A DNA stretch of 64,000 nucleotides from an uncultured Blastocatellia bacterium. GTDB lineage: Bacteria; Acidobacteriota; Blastocatellia; HR10. The stretch covers positions 47,994-111,993 of the forward strand of contig CALHAI010000009.1 of NCBI GenBank assembly GCA_937934295.1. Reading direction: 5' to 3'. The stretch's first letter is position 1, and the number at the start of each line of letters is the position of its first letter. Under the pieces are notes generated by a model. It saw only the letters and a program-made list of their open reading frames with translations. It had not been told where the DNA came from and did not search any database. Below, piece after piece: positions 18,734-28,719 of the stretch. A program made the position numbers and the translations under genes.

Positions 18734-19531
18734 ATGAGATCGCGCGCGATGGAAGAGCAGGGGATCGCGGCGCTGCTTGGCGAGCTGCGCGGCGATGCCT
18801 CGCTTGGCGAGCGAATGCGTCGCGCCGCTCGACTCTTACGCGGTCGTCCATATGTCGAGAATCCACTCGGCGGCGGGCCGGACCAACGCGAGGTCCTCAC
18901 GCTCTCGCTCGTGGGCTTCGACTGCGTCACCTATGTGGAGACGGTGCTCGCGCTCGCGCTGGCCCGATCGGCGCGCGATGTCCGCCGATGGCTGCGGCGC
19001 ATTCGTTATAAAGATGGGCGAGTCACTTGGCGCACGCGACACCACTATATGGTCGAATGGATTCGCGCGAACGTCCGCCAGGGCATACTCACCGATCTCA
19101 CGCGCGGTCGCGGGACGCGCCTGCTCACGCGCCGCGTGAACGTCGTCCCCGGCCTCCCTCCCCGAACGTTGCGCTTTCGATGCTTCCCGAAGAAGCAGCT
19201 CGCGAAGCTGCGCGAGCGTCTTCGTGACGGGGATCTCATCTTCTTCGCCTCCACCAAACCCAATCTCGATGTCTTTCACGTCGGCCTGCTGCTGGTCGAG
19301 CGGAGACCGATGGGTTCGAGGTCGCTCGCCCTCTCTCACGCTTCGCGTCGTCGCGGCTGTGTCATGGAGCAGGAGTTGGAGGAGTTCTTGAGGGAACACC
19401 GGATGTCGGGCATTCTCCTGGTGCGCCCGCGAGCGCCGAACGCGCATCCCTCTTCGCGAGAGGAGAGATGCGCCTCCCCCATGCGCGCGCGAGCGCGACG
19501 ACGGCGCCCGCGAGGAAGACGGCGTGGCTGA
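18734..19531 (+). CDS. DUF1460 (NlpC/P60-like amidase) protein
   Basis: DUF1460 proteins have an NlpC/P60-like cysteine hydrolase fold. Seen: LRGRPYVENPLGGGPDQ, the catalytic-cysteine segment SLVGFDCVTYVETVLALALA, the central RVTWRTRHHYMVEWI and the histidine segment LDVFHVGLLL. Peptidoglycan-fragment cleavage is the known activity of studied members; the substrate here is unknown. No signal peptide is visible. ATG 18734 was chosen because TACAAT at 18708-18713 predicts a transcript starting near 18720. The last 35 residues are an Arg-rich tail (ARARRRRPRGRRR) that lies antisense to the end of the glycosyltransferase gene, so this tail may not be functionally constrained. Confidence 0.8.
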   Translation: MRSRAMEEQGIAALLGELRGDASLGERMRRAARLLRGRPYVENPLGGGPDQREVLTLSLVGFDCVTYVETVLALALARSARDVRRWLRRIRYKDGRVTWRTRHHYMVEWIRANVRQGILTDLTRGRGTRLLTRRVNVVPGLPPRTLRFRCFPKKQLAKLRERLRDGDLIFFASTKPNLDVFHVGLLLVERRPMGSRSLALSHASRRRGCVMEQELEEFLREHRMSGILLVRPRAPNAHPSSREERCASPMRARARRRRPRGRRRG

Positions 19532-20369
19532 TGAGGACATAGGCGAGGAAGCGCGGGCGACGAAGGATCGTCGCGAGCGAAGGCCATGGCGCGGCGACGA
19601 GCTGCTGCAGGAACTCCGGATGGCGCATGAGGAAGAGACCGTACCCCTGGCCATGCCAGAACTTACGGCGGAGCAGAGCCCGCAATCGTGGGGGATAGTC
19701 GTGAACGATGCGGACCTCGTCGAGGAAAGCCATCGGGATGCCGGCGCGAGAGAGACGATACCCCAGCTCGATGTCTTCGGCGGCCACCAGCTCCGGATCG
19801 AATCCGCCGACGGCGCAGAGCGCCTCGACGCGCGCCAGAAAGCCCATACCGTTCAATCCGCGCACGCCCTCGAAACGGACATATCGGCCGATGGCCCACC
19901 GATCGATCTCGGCCTCGTAGCGCGCCCATACGGAGCGCGTGGGAGCGGGCTCGACACCGAGTTGGAAACATGCGATTGAACGGTCATGCGCGCCCACCGC
20001 ACGTTCGAGGCGCACGAAGTGATCAGGGGCGAGGAGCGTGTCCGAATCCAAGAAATGCACCCATTGAGTCGTGACGGCATGCAGTCCAGCATTGCGCAGC
20101 TCGGCGAGCGTTCGCGCGCCGGGGAAGTAGAGCCAGCGAATCGGAAAGGGAAAAGCGCGCAAGGGAGCGCTCAAGCGCGTCCCCGCATCAGGGATGTCGC
20201 GGCTCACGATGAGGACTTCCACCGGATAAAAAGCACTCGGTACGGCTTCGGCGAGTGTCCCCAACAGGCGTGCGAGCGCCGACTCCCGCCCGCGATGGAC
20301 GGGGATCACAAGCGTCGTGAACCGAGATGAAGAGTCGTGATCCGCCGATCGTCGTCCTTCGCCACACAT
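19362..20369 (-). CDS. family 2 glycosyltransferase
   Basis: GT-A fold glycosyltransferase of 335 residues. It opens with TTLVIPVHRGRESALARLLG, carries a DxD-type site in WVHFLDSDTLLAPDHF and an acidic LVAAEDIELGYRLSRAG, and ends with a hydrophobic helix (AYVLISHAVFLAGAVVALA), so it is probably membrane attached. Donor and acceptor sugars cannot be read from the sequence. It begins 14 bases after the dehydrogenase gene on the same strand. The last 170 bases overlap, tail to tail, the end of the DUF1460 gene. The ribosome-binding site is weak, so the start is uncertain. Confidence 0.85.
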   Translation of the reverse strand: MCGEGRRSADHDSSSRFTTLVIPVHRGRESALARLLGTLAEAVPSAFYPVEVLIVSRDIPDAGTRLSAPLRAFPFPIRWLYFPGARTLAELRNAGLHAVTTQWVHFLDSDTLLAPDHFVRLERAVGAHDRSIACFQLGVEPAPTRSVWARYEAEIDRWAIGRYVRFEGVRGLNGMGFLARVEALCAVGGFDPELVAAEDIELGYRLSRAGIPMAFLDEVRIVHDYPPRLRALLRRKFWHGQGYGLFLMRHPEFLQQLVAAPWPSLATILRRPRFLAYVLISHAVFLAGAVVALARAWGRRISPLAKRDARSALAGAPGECPTSGVPSRTPPTPAP

Positions 20370-20383
20370 CCGATGCTCGCGCG

Positions 20384-21499
20384 CTACAGGAACGCCTCTT
20401 TGTTCACCACGAAGGGCATCTTCGTCGGATCCCCGCCGTAATGTCCTTCGAGCACGTCAATGAGGGCTTGGACGGTCCGTCCCGCCATGCCGCGATCGGG
20501 ATCGGGCGAGAGGCGCGTGATACGCCCGCCGCTGGCGAAGTGATGGAAGAGGCGGAGCCGATCTTCCAACTCCGGATCGCGCAAGGGAGAATCTGGCGGC
20601 AGAGGCTCGACCTCGAAGACATCCAGCGCCGCTCCGGCGATCACTCCATGCTTCAACGCCCAGTAGAGCGCGCGCTCATCCACGACCGGTCCACGCGAGG
20701 TGTTGATGAGATAGGCCGTCGGCTTCATCTTCCGCAACGCGTCCTCATTGATGAGGTGATAGGTCGGCGTCTCGCTCTCGCCAGGACGAAGCAGGGGGAC
20801 ATGGAGGCTCACGTAATCCCCCTGGCTCAAGGCCTCGTCGAAGCTCACGTAGCGGATCGTGCGTCGCTCGGGTGCGAATCCCAACTCATAGCGCAGGTCC
20901 ATCTCGCGCTGAACCTTGGCGACGAATTCGTGATCCTGAACGATCGGATCGTAGCAGAGGATGTTCATCTCCAGGCCGACGCACTTCTTGATGAACGCCT
21001 TCCCGATCCGTCCCGTCCCGATGACGGAGACCGTCTTGCCCGTCACCTCATCGCCCAAGAAAGGGAGATACGGATGCCACGCCCCCCACCGGTTCTCGCG
21101 CACGAGCTTCTCGCTCGGCCAGAGCTTGCGCGAGACGCAGCCCAAGATGAAGAGGGCGAATTCGGCCGTCGCTTCGTTCAAGACGTCAGGCGTGTGGGTG
21201 AAGGGGATCTTCAACTCGTTGGCCGCCGCGCGATCGATGTTGTCGAAGCCGACGGCGCATTGGGCGACGACCTTGAGGGTGCCCCGTCCAGCCTCTAAGA
21301 CTTCACGGTCAATCGGGTCACGCAAGGTGGTGATGAGCCCGTCTATCCCTGACTTCACCTTCTCGATGATGAGGCTCTTGGGCGGAGGATCCGGATGCGG
21401 ATAGACCTCGACCTCGTATCCCCGCTGTCGCAGCACTTCCAAGGCTTCGTGGCCGATGTCGCAGGTCGCGAACACGCGAAAACCTTTGGACGTCGTCAT
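20384..21499 (-). CDS. D-2-hydroxyacid dehydrogenase (NAD-dependent)
   Basis: D-isomer-specific 2-hydroxyacid dehydrogenase of 371 residues. Seen: the substrate-domain motif LKVVAQCAVGFDNID, the Rossmann motif VSVIGTGRIGKAFIKKC, YVSLHVPLLRPGE, and the family signature MKPTAYLINTSRGPVVDERAL. The usual catalytic Arg-Glu-His set is expected in NTSRGP, the DVFEVEPLP stretch and FHHFASGG. Candidates are glyoxylate/hydroxypyruvate reductase or a phosphoglycerate dehydrogenase-like enzyme without ACT domain; the sequence does not decide. A GAGGGGG site precedes the ATG. It lies 9 bases downstream of the DUF2905 gene. Confidence 0.9.
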   Translation of the reverse strand: MTTSKGFRVFATCDIGHEALEVLRQRGYEVEVYPHPDPPPKSLIIEKVKSGIDGLITTLRDPIDREVLEAGRGTLKVVAQCAVGFDNIDRAAANELKIPFTHTPDVLNEATAEFALFILGCVSRKLWPSEKLVRENRWGAWHPYLPFLGDEVTGKTVSVIGTGRIGKAFIKKCVGLEMNILCYDPIVQDHEFVAKVQREMDLRYELGFAPERRTIRYVSFDEALSQGDYVSLHVPLLRPGESETPTYHLINEDALRKMKPTAYLINTSRGPVVDERALYWALKHGVIAGAALDVFEVEPLPPDSPLRDPELEDRLRLFHHFASGGRITRLSPDPDRGMAGRTVQALIDVLEGHYGGDPTKMPFVVNKEAFL

Positions 21500-21508
21500 A
21501 CATCCCCC

Positions 21509-21751
21509 TCATTTTCGGAGCGAAGAGATCAGCGACCAGAGGATCGTCGCGATCACGCTCAAGATCAGGCTCGTGACCAACGGGAAATAGAAGCGCACAT
21601 TCTCGCGCTCGATGCGAATATCCCCCGGGAGTCGTCCCAAGGGGATCTGCGGGAAGCGCTCCAAGAGCACGAGTACCAGACCGAAGGCCACAAACAAGAG
21701 CCCGATCACGATGAAGAATCGTCCCAGGCCACCCAGACCATCCCACAGCAT
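21509..21751 (-). CDS. DUF2905 small membrane protein
   Basis: An 80-residue protein with two membrane helices (FFIVIGLLFVAFGLVLVLLE and FPLVTSLILSVIATILWSLI) separated by the conserved loop PLGRLPGDIRIERENVRFYF, which is diagnostic of DUF2905. Its function is unknown. It sits between ndk (6-base gap) and the dehydrogenase gene and is probably co-transcribed with both. Confidence 0.92.
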   Translation of the reverse strand: MLWDGLGGLGRFFIVIGLLFVAFGLVLVLLERFPQIPLGRLPGDIRIERENVRFYFPLVTSLILSVIATILWSLISSLRK

Positions 21752-21757
21752 AGCGGT

Positions 21758-22177
21758 TCACCCGATGATCTCCAAGGCGTTGAAGAAATAGGCGATCTCG
21801 AAGGCGGCGGTCTCCGGCGCATCTGAGCCGTGGACGACGTTGCGTTCGATCGTCGTGCCGAATTGGCGACGGATCGTACCCTCGGCCGCGCGAGCCGGAT
21901 CGGTCGCCCCCATGACCTCCCGCCAGCGGGAGATGGCCGATTCGCTCTCGAGCAGAAGGACGACGCACGGGCCACTGGACATGAACGTCGTGAGGGACTC
22001 GAAGAACGGTTTGCCGCGATGCACGGCATAAAACTCTTCGGCCTGCCCCTTCGTCAAGTGCACCATCTTCAGGCCGCGGATGCGAAATCGCTCGGCCTCG
22101 ATCCGACGGATGATCTCTCCCACGAGCCCTCGCTTGACGGCATCCGGCTTGATGATGGCGAGCGTGCGTTCGAGCAT
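21758..22177 (-). CDS. ndk: nucleoside diphosphate kinase
   Basis: Transfers the terminal phosphate from ATP to NDPs through a phosphohistidine. All 139 residues fit the family: [20 protein letters not shown] at the start, the conserved RGKPFF and MGATDP, and the catalytic histidine in [18 protein letters not shown] precedes the ATG. It lies 48 bases downstream of sucD on the same strand. Confidence 0.97.
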   Translation of the reverse strand: MLERTLAIIKPDAVKRGLVGEIIRRIEAERFRIRGLKMVHLTKGQAEEFYAVHRGKPFFESLTTFMSSGPCVVLLLESESAISRWREVMGATDPARAAEGTIRRQFGTTIERNVVHGSDAPETAAFEIAYFFNALEIIG

Positions 22178-22225
22178 CTCTCGTCCTCCTCTCGAATCGG
22201 CGGTTCAACCTCTGAACCATCCACT

Positions 22226-23101
<876 letters not shown>

Positions 23102-23141
23102 CGCCCCGCACTCCTTGCACTAATGTCTCCTCCCAAAAGGC

Positions 23142-23147
23142 ATTATA
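23142..23147 (-). promoter_or_regulatory. probable sucD -10 element
   Basis: TATAAT on the minus strand, 41 bases before the TTG start of sucD and upstream of its AAGGAG site. No good -35 hexamer lies 16-18 bases further upstream, so this is a weaker call. Confidence 0.4.
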
Positions 23148-23236
23148 TACCACAACCCCATCGCCGAAGACAAAGCCAATCTCCCATCTTCGGCGAGCCT
23201 CGTGCGCATTCCGAGCATCTCTACCAATGAAAGGGG

Positions 23237-23265
23237 TTGATCTCTCCGTGAGCCTCGACTATTCT
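23237..23265 (+). promoter_or_regulatory. promoter of M48 protease gene
   Basis: TTGATC (23237-23242) and TATTCT (23260-23265) with a 17-base spacer. The predicted transcript start near 23272 leaves a leader of about 9 bases before ATG 23281 and excludes the earlier in-frame ATG at 23227. Confidence 0.5.
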
Positions 23266-23280
23266 AGCAAAAGACACGCT

Positions 23281-24276
23281 ATGCGAAACGGAAGAGGAGA
23301 GCGAAGGCGACGTCGGCTTTCAATGCTTTTGCTTGGCGGGCTCGCCGTGGGGCTCGTCTCCGGTCTCTCTCCCGCGCATGGAGATCCGATGGCGCGCGCG
23401 GCGGACTCCGCGCAGATCGCGAGTGGGCGTCGGAACCCTTACGACAAGTTCCGAGGGGCGAGCTACAGCAATGAGGGCCTTTATCCGGAACGGGATGAGA
23501 TCCGTCTGGGACAGGAGTTGCACAAGCAACTGCAGAGGGAGCAAAAGATCGTGCGGGATCCGCGACTCGCCAGCTACGTGCAACAACTCGGAGAGCAGTT
23601 GGCGCGCCTCTCCAAACGTCCGGATCTCGATTATCACTTCTTCATCATCGAGGATCCGACGGTGAATGCGTTTGCGCTCCCGGGCGGATACATCTACGTA
23701 CACACGGGGTTGCTCGCCACGGTGGAGAGCGAGAGCGAACTCGCATCGGTGCTCGGGCACGAGATCGCGCATGTCGTCGCGCGACACGGGCTTAAGAACT
23801 TCAAACGCGCGCAGAAGTACCAATTTCTCGTCGGCCTGATCAACCTGGGCATCGGCACGATCGGCGGCGAGGGCACGGCCGCGCGCATCGGGCAAACGGC
23901 CTCGCAGCTTCTGGCCGCGGGCATCTTCACGAGGCATTCGCGAGATGCCGAGCGGGAGGCGGATTTCCTCGGCGTGCACAACATGTACGCCGCCGGATAT
24001 GATCCGCGTGGCATGCTCTCGCTGTTCGAGAAACTGGAGCAGATCTCGCGTCGGAGTCCCGATCTGCTCGGCGCCGTCTTCCGCACGCATCCGCCGGCGT
24101 CCGAACGCATTCGGAACACGCAGGCGGAGATCACGGATCACCTGGCACTCGATCCTCGCCTCGTACGCGACACGCCGGCGTTTCGCGCGATGAAGCAACG
24201 GCTTCGCGAGTTGGGATGGGTGGAGGGCCCGGCCCCCATATCTCTGCGCCGGCAGCGATGGGGAAGCCCCCACTGA
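23281..24276 (+). CDS. M48-family zinc metalloprotease
   Basis: Exported or membrane-anchored protease of about 331 residues related to BepA/LoiP. A basic n-region and hydrophobic stretch (RRRRRLSMLLLGGLAVGLVSG) are followed by LGQELHKQL, FFIIEDPTVNAFALPGGYIY, the zinc motif HEIAHVVARHG and the third ligand region RDAEREADFLGVHNM. The C-terminal THPPASERI is typical of the family. Known relatives act on outer-membrane protein assembly, and bamA lies elsewhere in this window. ATG 23281 is preferred over 23227 on promoter and signal-peptide grounds. No TPR repeats follow the protease domain. Confidence 0.9.
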   Translation: MRNGRGERRRRRLSMLLLGGLAVGLVSGLSPAHGDPMARAADSAQIASGRRNPYDKFRGASYSNEGLYPERDEIRLGQELHKQLQREQKIVRDPRLASYVQQLGEQLARLSKRPDLDYHFFIIEDPTVNAFALPGGYIYVHTGLLATVESESELASVLGHEIAHVVARHGLKNFKRAQKYQFLVGLINLGIGTIGGEGTAARIGQTASQLLAAGIFTRHSRDAEREADFLGVHNMYAAGYDPRGMLSLFEKLEQISRRSPDLLGAVFRTHPPASERIRNTQAEITDHLALDPRLVRDTPAFRAMKQRLRELGWVEGPAPISLRRQRWGSPH

Positions 24277-24291
24277 TCAGAGCGCGCGGAT

Positions 24292-26397
24292 ATGCTCTCT
24301 CCCTCGTCGGATTCACTCGGACGACGAATGGCGCGGCGAACATGTGATCCCTGGATCGAGAGCATATTTGTCCTATTGCTTTTCGGATTGCCCTTTGCGC
24401 TCGGGGCGGTCGAAGCGTGGGGGTACGGGGCGATGGAGGTCGGCGTCGCCGTGCTCGCCGCTCTCTTGCTCGCGCGCGGATGGCGGCGCGGTCATCTCGC
24501 CTGGTTCGCCTCACCGATGAACATAGGGCTGTGCGTCTTTCTTCTGCTCCTGCTGCTGCACGGCCTGCCGCTCCCTCACGCGATGCTCGCTCGACTTTCA
24601 CCTCGCCTGACCGAGATCGCGGCTTCGGATGGGGCACCGGCATGGATCTCGCTCGCCCTCAATCGCACGCTTTGGCGCGAGGAATTGCTGAAGTGGATCG
24701 CCTATAGCGCGATGTTCTTCATCGCCACGGGTTGGCTCCATGAACCGCGACGCGTGAAGCGATTTTTCATCTACTTCGTCGCCGTTGGGGTGAGCCTCAC
24801 GCTCTTCGCCCTCGTTCAGCTCGTGTTCTGGAACGGAAAGCTCTTCTGGCGAATCGAGACGGCCTCGGCCTTCCCCTTCGGCCCGTATGTGAACCACAAT
24901 CACTTCGCCGGCTTCATCGAATTGACGCTCGGGGCAACGCTCGGGCTGCTGCTCGCGGAAATCTATCCGGCCCTGAGCGGGCGCGTGCGGCTGCGCGACG
25001 AGGCCATGGCGCGCATCCTGTTGTTCGCCGGATTGGGAGTGCTGCTCCTCACGGGCCTTCTTCTCTCCCGCTCGCGAGGAGGGATCGTGAGTGTGCTCGG
25101 CGCGAGCGCGATCTTGCCCTTTCTGCTGCGGCGTTCGGATTCTCGACGCGCGCTCCTGGCCGCTCTCTTCGTTCTCGCGCTGCTTGTGGGAGGAGTGCTG
25201 GGACTCGGATCTGGGATCGCTTTCGAACGCCCGCAATTCGCGGGTGATCCCTCGGTCCGGTATCGGCTGGCGATCTGGCGCGAGACGCTCACGCTTGTGC
25301 GCGACTACTGGTGGCTTGGCTGTGGCCTCGGGAACTTCGCCGAGATCTTCCCAGCCTACAAGAGGGGCTTCGCCGGATTCTTCACCGTGCATCCGGAGAA
25401 CGACTACTTGCAAGCGCTCGCCGAGCTGGGCGTCCTCGGGTTCGGGCTCCTGCTGGCGGTGATCTTCATCTACGCGCGGGGTGTCCTTCGGCTCCTGCAG
25501 CAGCGACGCGATGACCAGGCACGCGGTCTGGCCACAGGGGGGATGTTTGGGCTCTTGGCATTCTCGCTTCACGGGCTCTACGACTTCAACTTCCACATTC
25601 CGGCGAACGCCTTCGCCTTCGTCCTGATGGCCGCCATGACGCAGACGATTACGGCACTCCACGTTCGGTCAAACGGCGAGATCGCCTTCCTCATGCGAGC
25701 GCGACAATGGACGCGCGGGCGCTCGGCCAAGCTTTTCACCGGCGTCGTGCTCGCAGGCCTTTTAGGGGCGATCGGATATGCGGCGCTCTCTCTTCGCGCT
25801 GCGATCCATCATCAGCGATTCCTCGCGTGGTTCCGAACCTATCGTGTGGAGTCGCCCGAGCAGGCGCTTCGCGCGACGGATCACCTCATCCCCGGCTACG
25901 AGGCCGAGATGCGCCATTGGCGCGCTCGTCAGCTCTTCGATTATGGGCGTCTGCCGGAGCGCCCGCGGCTGCAGCAATACGCCTTCTTCGAACGAGCAGC
26001 GGAGTTAGCCGAAGAAGCGGCTCGCGCGCGTCCGGCGCGCGGCCGTTATTGGGCGCTCTGGGCGCGAACGCTGGCCGAACTGGGCGAGCGAGAACGTGCC
26101 CTGTGGGCTTTTGAACGGGGGGTGCAGCTTGATCCGACGAACGCTGAGATTCGCTATGACCTCGGCCGCTACGCCATCTTCCTCGGCGATCGCGAGCGCG
26201 CCCTCAAGGAACTCTCTCGCGCTCGGCACCTGGATCCCAGTCTGGATCTCGAGCAGACGCTCGACCTGCTCAGCCAACTGACCGACAACGAACGCCTGCT
26301 GCGCCGCGTGCTCGTCGGTGAGGAGGAAGCGACAGCTTTCACAATATGGTATCAGAAGCGCTTCGAGCGCATGAAGAGGGCGAGTGACCGTCCATGA
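24292..26397 (+). CDS. O-antigen ligase-like (Wzy_C) membrane protein with TPR tail
   Basis: A 701-residue protein with roughly 12 membrane helices, the O-antigen ligase/polymerase core with VNHNHFAGFIELTLG, LLLSRSRGGIVSVLG and GCGLGNFAEIFPAYKRGF...VHPENDYLQALAELG, and a final soluble part with TPR-like repeats (ALWARTLAELGERERALWAF; RYDLGRYAIFLGDRERALKE). Such proteins join glycan chains to lipid A core, protein or each other. The true acceptor is unknown. It starts 15 bases after the M48 protease gene and converges on the kinase gene. The start codon lacks a clear ribosome-binding site; ATG 24328 is an alternative. Confidence 0.85.
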   Translation: MLSPSSDSLGRRMARRTCDPWIESIFVLLLFGLPFALGAVEAWGYGAMEVGVAVLAALLLARGWRRGHLAWFASPMNIGLCVFLLLLLLHGLPLPHAMLARLSPRLTEIAASDGAPAWISLALNRTLWREELLKWIAYSAMFFIATGWLHEPRRVKRFFIYFVAVGVSLTLFALVQLVFWNGKLFWRIETASAFPFGPYVNHNHFAGFIELTLGATLGLLLAEIYPALSGRVRLRDEAMARILLFAGLGVLLLTGLLLSRSRGGIVSVLGASAILPFLLRRSDSRRALLAALFVLALLVGGVLGLGSGIAFERPQFAGDPSVRYRLAIWRETLTLVRDYWWLGCGLGNFAEIFPAYKRGFAGFFTVHPENDYLQALAELGVLGFGLLLAVIFIYARGVLRLLQQRRDDQARGLATGGMFGLLAFSLHGLYDFNFHIPANAFAFVLMAAMTQTITALHVRSNGEIAFLMRARQWTRGRSAKLFTGVVLAGLLGAIGYAALSLRAAIHHQRFLAWFRTYRVESPEQALRATDHLIPGYEAEMRHWRARQLFDYGRLPERPRLQQYAFFERAAELAEEAARARPARGRYWALWARTLAELGERERALWAFERGVQLDPTNAEIRYDLGRYAIFLGDRERALKELSRARHLDPSLDLEQTLDLLSQLTDNERLLRRVLVGEEEATAFTIWYQKRFERMKRASDRP

Positions 26398-26467
26398 GAG
26401 GCGCCGCCTGCACATCGGACGAAGCGAAGACGATCTCGGAGAAAGAGGGGCACACGAGAGAAGCCCG

Positions 26468-28585
26468 CTACGGTCTCCGCCGCTTCTTCTCCAGCATCTT
26501 CAGATGATTTCGCGCGATGGCGGCATACGGTCCCGCCGTACATTGCTCGAAGGCCTCACGCGCCGCCTCGTACTCGCCCAGACGCTCATGGACGAGGCCG
26601 AGCAGGTAATAGACATCGGGATTGGCGGGATCGAGCCCTCGCGCGATGTGATACTCGCGCAACGCTTCGTCGTATCGCCCGGCCGTGAAGTGTTCGTTCC
26701 CACGACGCACGTGCTCGGCGACGGTGAGCGTCGCGCCCGTCGTCCCCTCTGTGCGAGACGAAGGCTCTTTCACGGGCGCCGTATCCGATGACGGTTCCGA
26801 GGACGATCCAGAGACCGAGGGCGACGCCGAAGAAGGTGGCCGACGAGTCAGTGAGGACGGCGAGACATCGCGCTCGCGTGGGGGCTCCGGCTTCGGAAGC
26901 TCCACCGAAGGCGAAAACGAGGATTCAGGGGCACTTCTCTCCGGCGGCATTTGGATGAGGGACGATGGGATTTCCGGCAATTTTCTCCATGACCAGAGAG
27001 CGACGACAAGCCCCAGAAGCCCAACGCTCACAAGCCCAAGAGCGAGGGCACCTCGGAGGCGTCGCCACCACACGAGCGAGCGCGTCGCCGCTTGCGTCGG
27101 AGCGGCGAGAGCGATCCGCTGCGTGGCGACATCGGCTATTGTGTCCGGGAGGGTCTCCGGCGAAGATGGGAGAGCGCGCGTCTCCTCCGACGCGACGCTC
27201 ATCGTCTCTCTTTTCGTGAGCCGTTCGCCGAGAATGCGCCATCGACGCGGACGGAGTGAGAGCGTGAGGGGGATGACCTCTCCTTCGACGACGTCGCACT
27301 CCCCACGCGCCGGAGCATACCGCGGGTGTCGCACCGTGATCTGATGCCGACCGATGGGAACGCGCTCCAGCACGCAGGCGCCGCGCTCATCGGCCACGCC
27401 CACGCGTTTCCCATTCAGGAAAATCTCCGCCCGGGCAACACCACATTGAACAAGGACGCTTCCCAAAGGGAGCGGATTCAGCACCACGCGGAGCGCGACC
27501 TCCTGTTCCGGCTCCAGACGAATGGTTCCACGCCAGCGATGGTGGTGCGCGGACTCCACCTCGACGACGTGAGCGCGCGGGCTAAGCCCCTGGATCACGC
27601 ACTCTCCCTCGGCGTCGGTCTGCCCGACATATCGGCCATCCACGTAGAGGAGCGCGGCGGCGACTCCCGCACATGTTACGGCATCCTGACAGCGAAGGCG
27701 CAGCATCCCCACTCGTAATCCGAGCGCCTGTCGAAACGCGTGCGCCAAGTCCACAGCCGATGAGAAGCGATCCTCGGGATTTTTCGCTAACGCGCGCGCG
27801 AACACATCCTCGACTGCCGCGGGCACATCCGGGCGAAAGCGTCGCGGCGAAGCCGGTCGCTCATGCAAATGGGCATAGATCATCCGCTCGAGCGATTCGG
27901 CTTCAAATGGCACGTGCCCGGTGAGCATCTGATACACGATGATGCCCAGGCTGTAGATGTCCGATCGATGATCTATGGCTGCTCCCGGACGGAATTGCTC
28001 CGGCGAGGCATAATGCAACGTCCCCATCGCTCGGCTGACACGCGCGCTCGTCGCTTCTGTGAGCGCCTTCGCGATCCCAAAATCGAGAATCTTCACGATG
28101 GGTTCGCCCTTGTAATCCGTGACGAGCATCAAGTTACTGGGCTTCAAATCCCGATGCACAATGCCGCGCACATGGGCATGGGCGAGCGCCTCGGCGATCT
28201 GATCCAGAAACAGCGCCACGCGCTCCAACGGCAGAGGCCCATGTCGCCGTAGCTCCTCCTCCAACGTATGCCCGGAGAGCCATTCCATGACGAGGAAAGG
28301 GAGCCCATCGCGAGTCATCGCGGCGTCGGTGACCCGAATGATGTACGGATGATCGAGCGCGACCGTTGCTTTCGCTTCTTTGAAGAAGACCTTGACCAGT
28401 TCGGGGCAGGAGAGCGCCAGATCCGGCTTCAAGACCTTCACCGCGACCGTCGCCGTCGTCACCAGATGACGAGCGCGGTAGACGACGCCCATCCCACCGA
28501 TCCCCACCAGGTCTTCGAGGTAATACCGATCGGTCAGGACCGTACCCACCAAGCCGTAAGGATCGCGCTTCGTTCTGGACCTCAT
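26468..28585 (-). CDS. Ser/Thr protein kinase with PEGA and TPR regions
   Basis: Eukaryotic-type kinase of about 705 residues. Cytosolic kinase domain: glycine loop VGIGGMGVVYRARH, catalytic GIVHRDLKPSNLML, metal-binding KILDFGIAKA. Then two PEGA-like repeats (AALLYVDGRYVGQTDAEG and AEIFLNGKRVGVADERGA), one membrane helix (RGALALGLVSVGLLGLVVAL), a Ser/Pro-rich linker and a TPR pair (EHFTAGRYDEALREYHIARG; LGLVHERLGEYEAAREAFEQ). The PEGA repeats precede the membrane helix, so they are predicted cytosolic and the TPR part extracytoplasmic. ATG 28585 has AGGAGG at 28597-28592, 6 bases away; ATG 28591 is too close. Substrates unknown. Confidence 0.92.
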   Translation of the reverse strand: MRSRTKRDPYGLVGTVLTDRYYLEDLVGIGGMGVVYRARHLVTTATVAVKVLKPDLALSCPELVKVFFKEAKATVALDHPYIIRVTDAAMTRDGLPFLVMEWLSGHTLEEELRRHGPLPLERVALFLDQIAEALAHAHVRGIVHRDLKPSNLMLVTDYKGEPIVKILDFGIAKALTEATSARVSRAMGTLHYASPEQFRPGAAIDHRSDIYSLGIIVYQMLTGHVPFEAESLERMIYAHLHERPASPRRFRPDVPAAVEDVFARALAKNPEDRFSSAVDLAHAFRQALGLRVGMLRLRCQDAVTCAGVAAALLYVDGRYVGQTDAEGECVIQGLSPRAHVVEVESAHHHRWRGTIRLEPEQEVALRVVLNPLPLGSVLVQCGVARAEIFLNGKRVGVADERGACVLERVPIGRHQITVRHPRYAPARGECDVVEGEVIPLTLSLRPRRWRILGERLTKRETMSVASEETRALPSSPETLPDTIADVATQRIALAAPTQAATRSLVWWRRLRGALALGLVSVGLLGLVVALWSWRKLPEIPSSLIQMPPERSAPESSFSPSVELPKPEPPRERDVSPSSLTRRPPSSASPSVSGSSSEPSSDTAPVKEPSSRTEGTTGATLTVAEHVRRGNEHFTAGRYDEALREYHIARGLDPANPDVYYLLGLVHERLGEYEAAREAFEQCTAGPYAAIARNHLKMLEKKRRRP

Positions 28586-28719
28586 CCCCATCCTCCTCAC
28601 TGGGAAGACGATTGGACCGCCCCACGGCTCAAGCCGGGAGCTCTGAGGGGAACCGCCGCCGCCACTACTCGGCTCTGGCCACATGCTCTCGCAGGCGCTA
28701 CAACATCCAGGGCCTCAGC

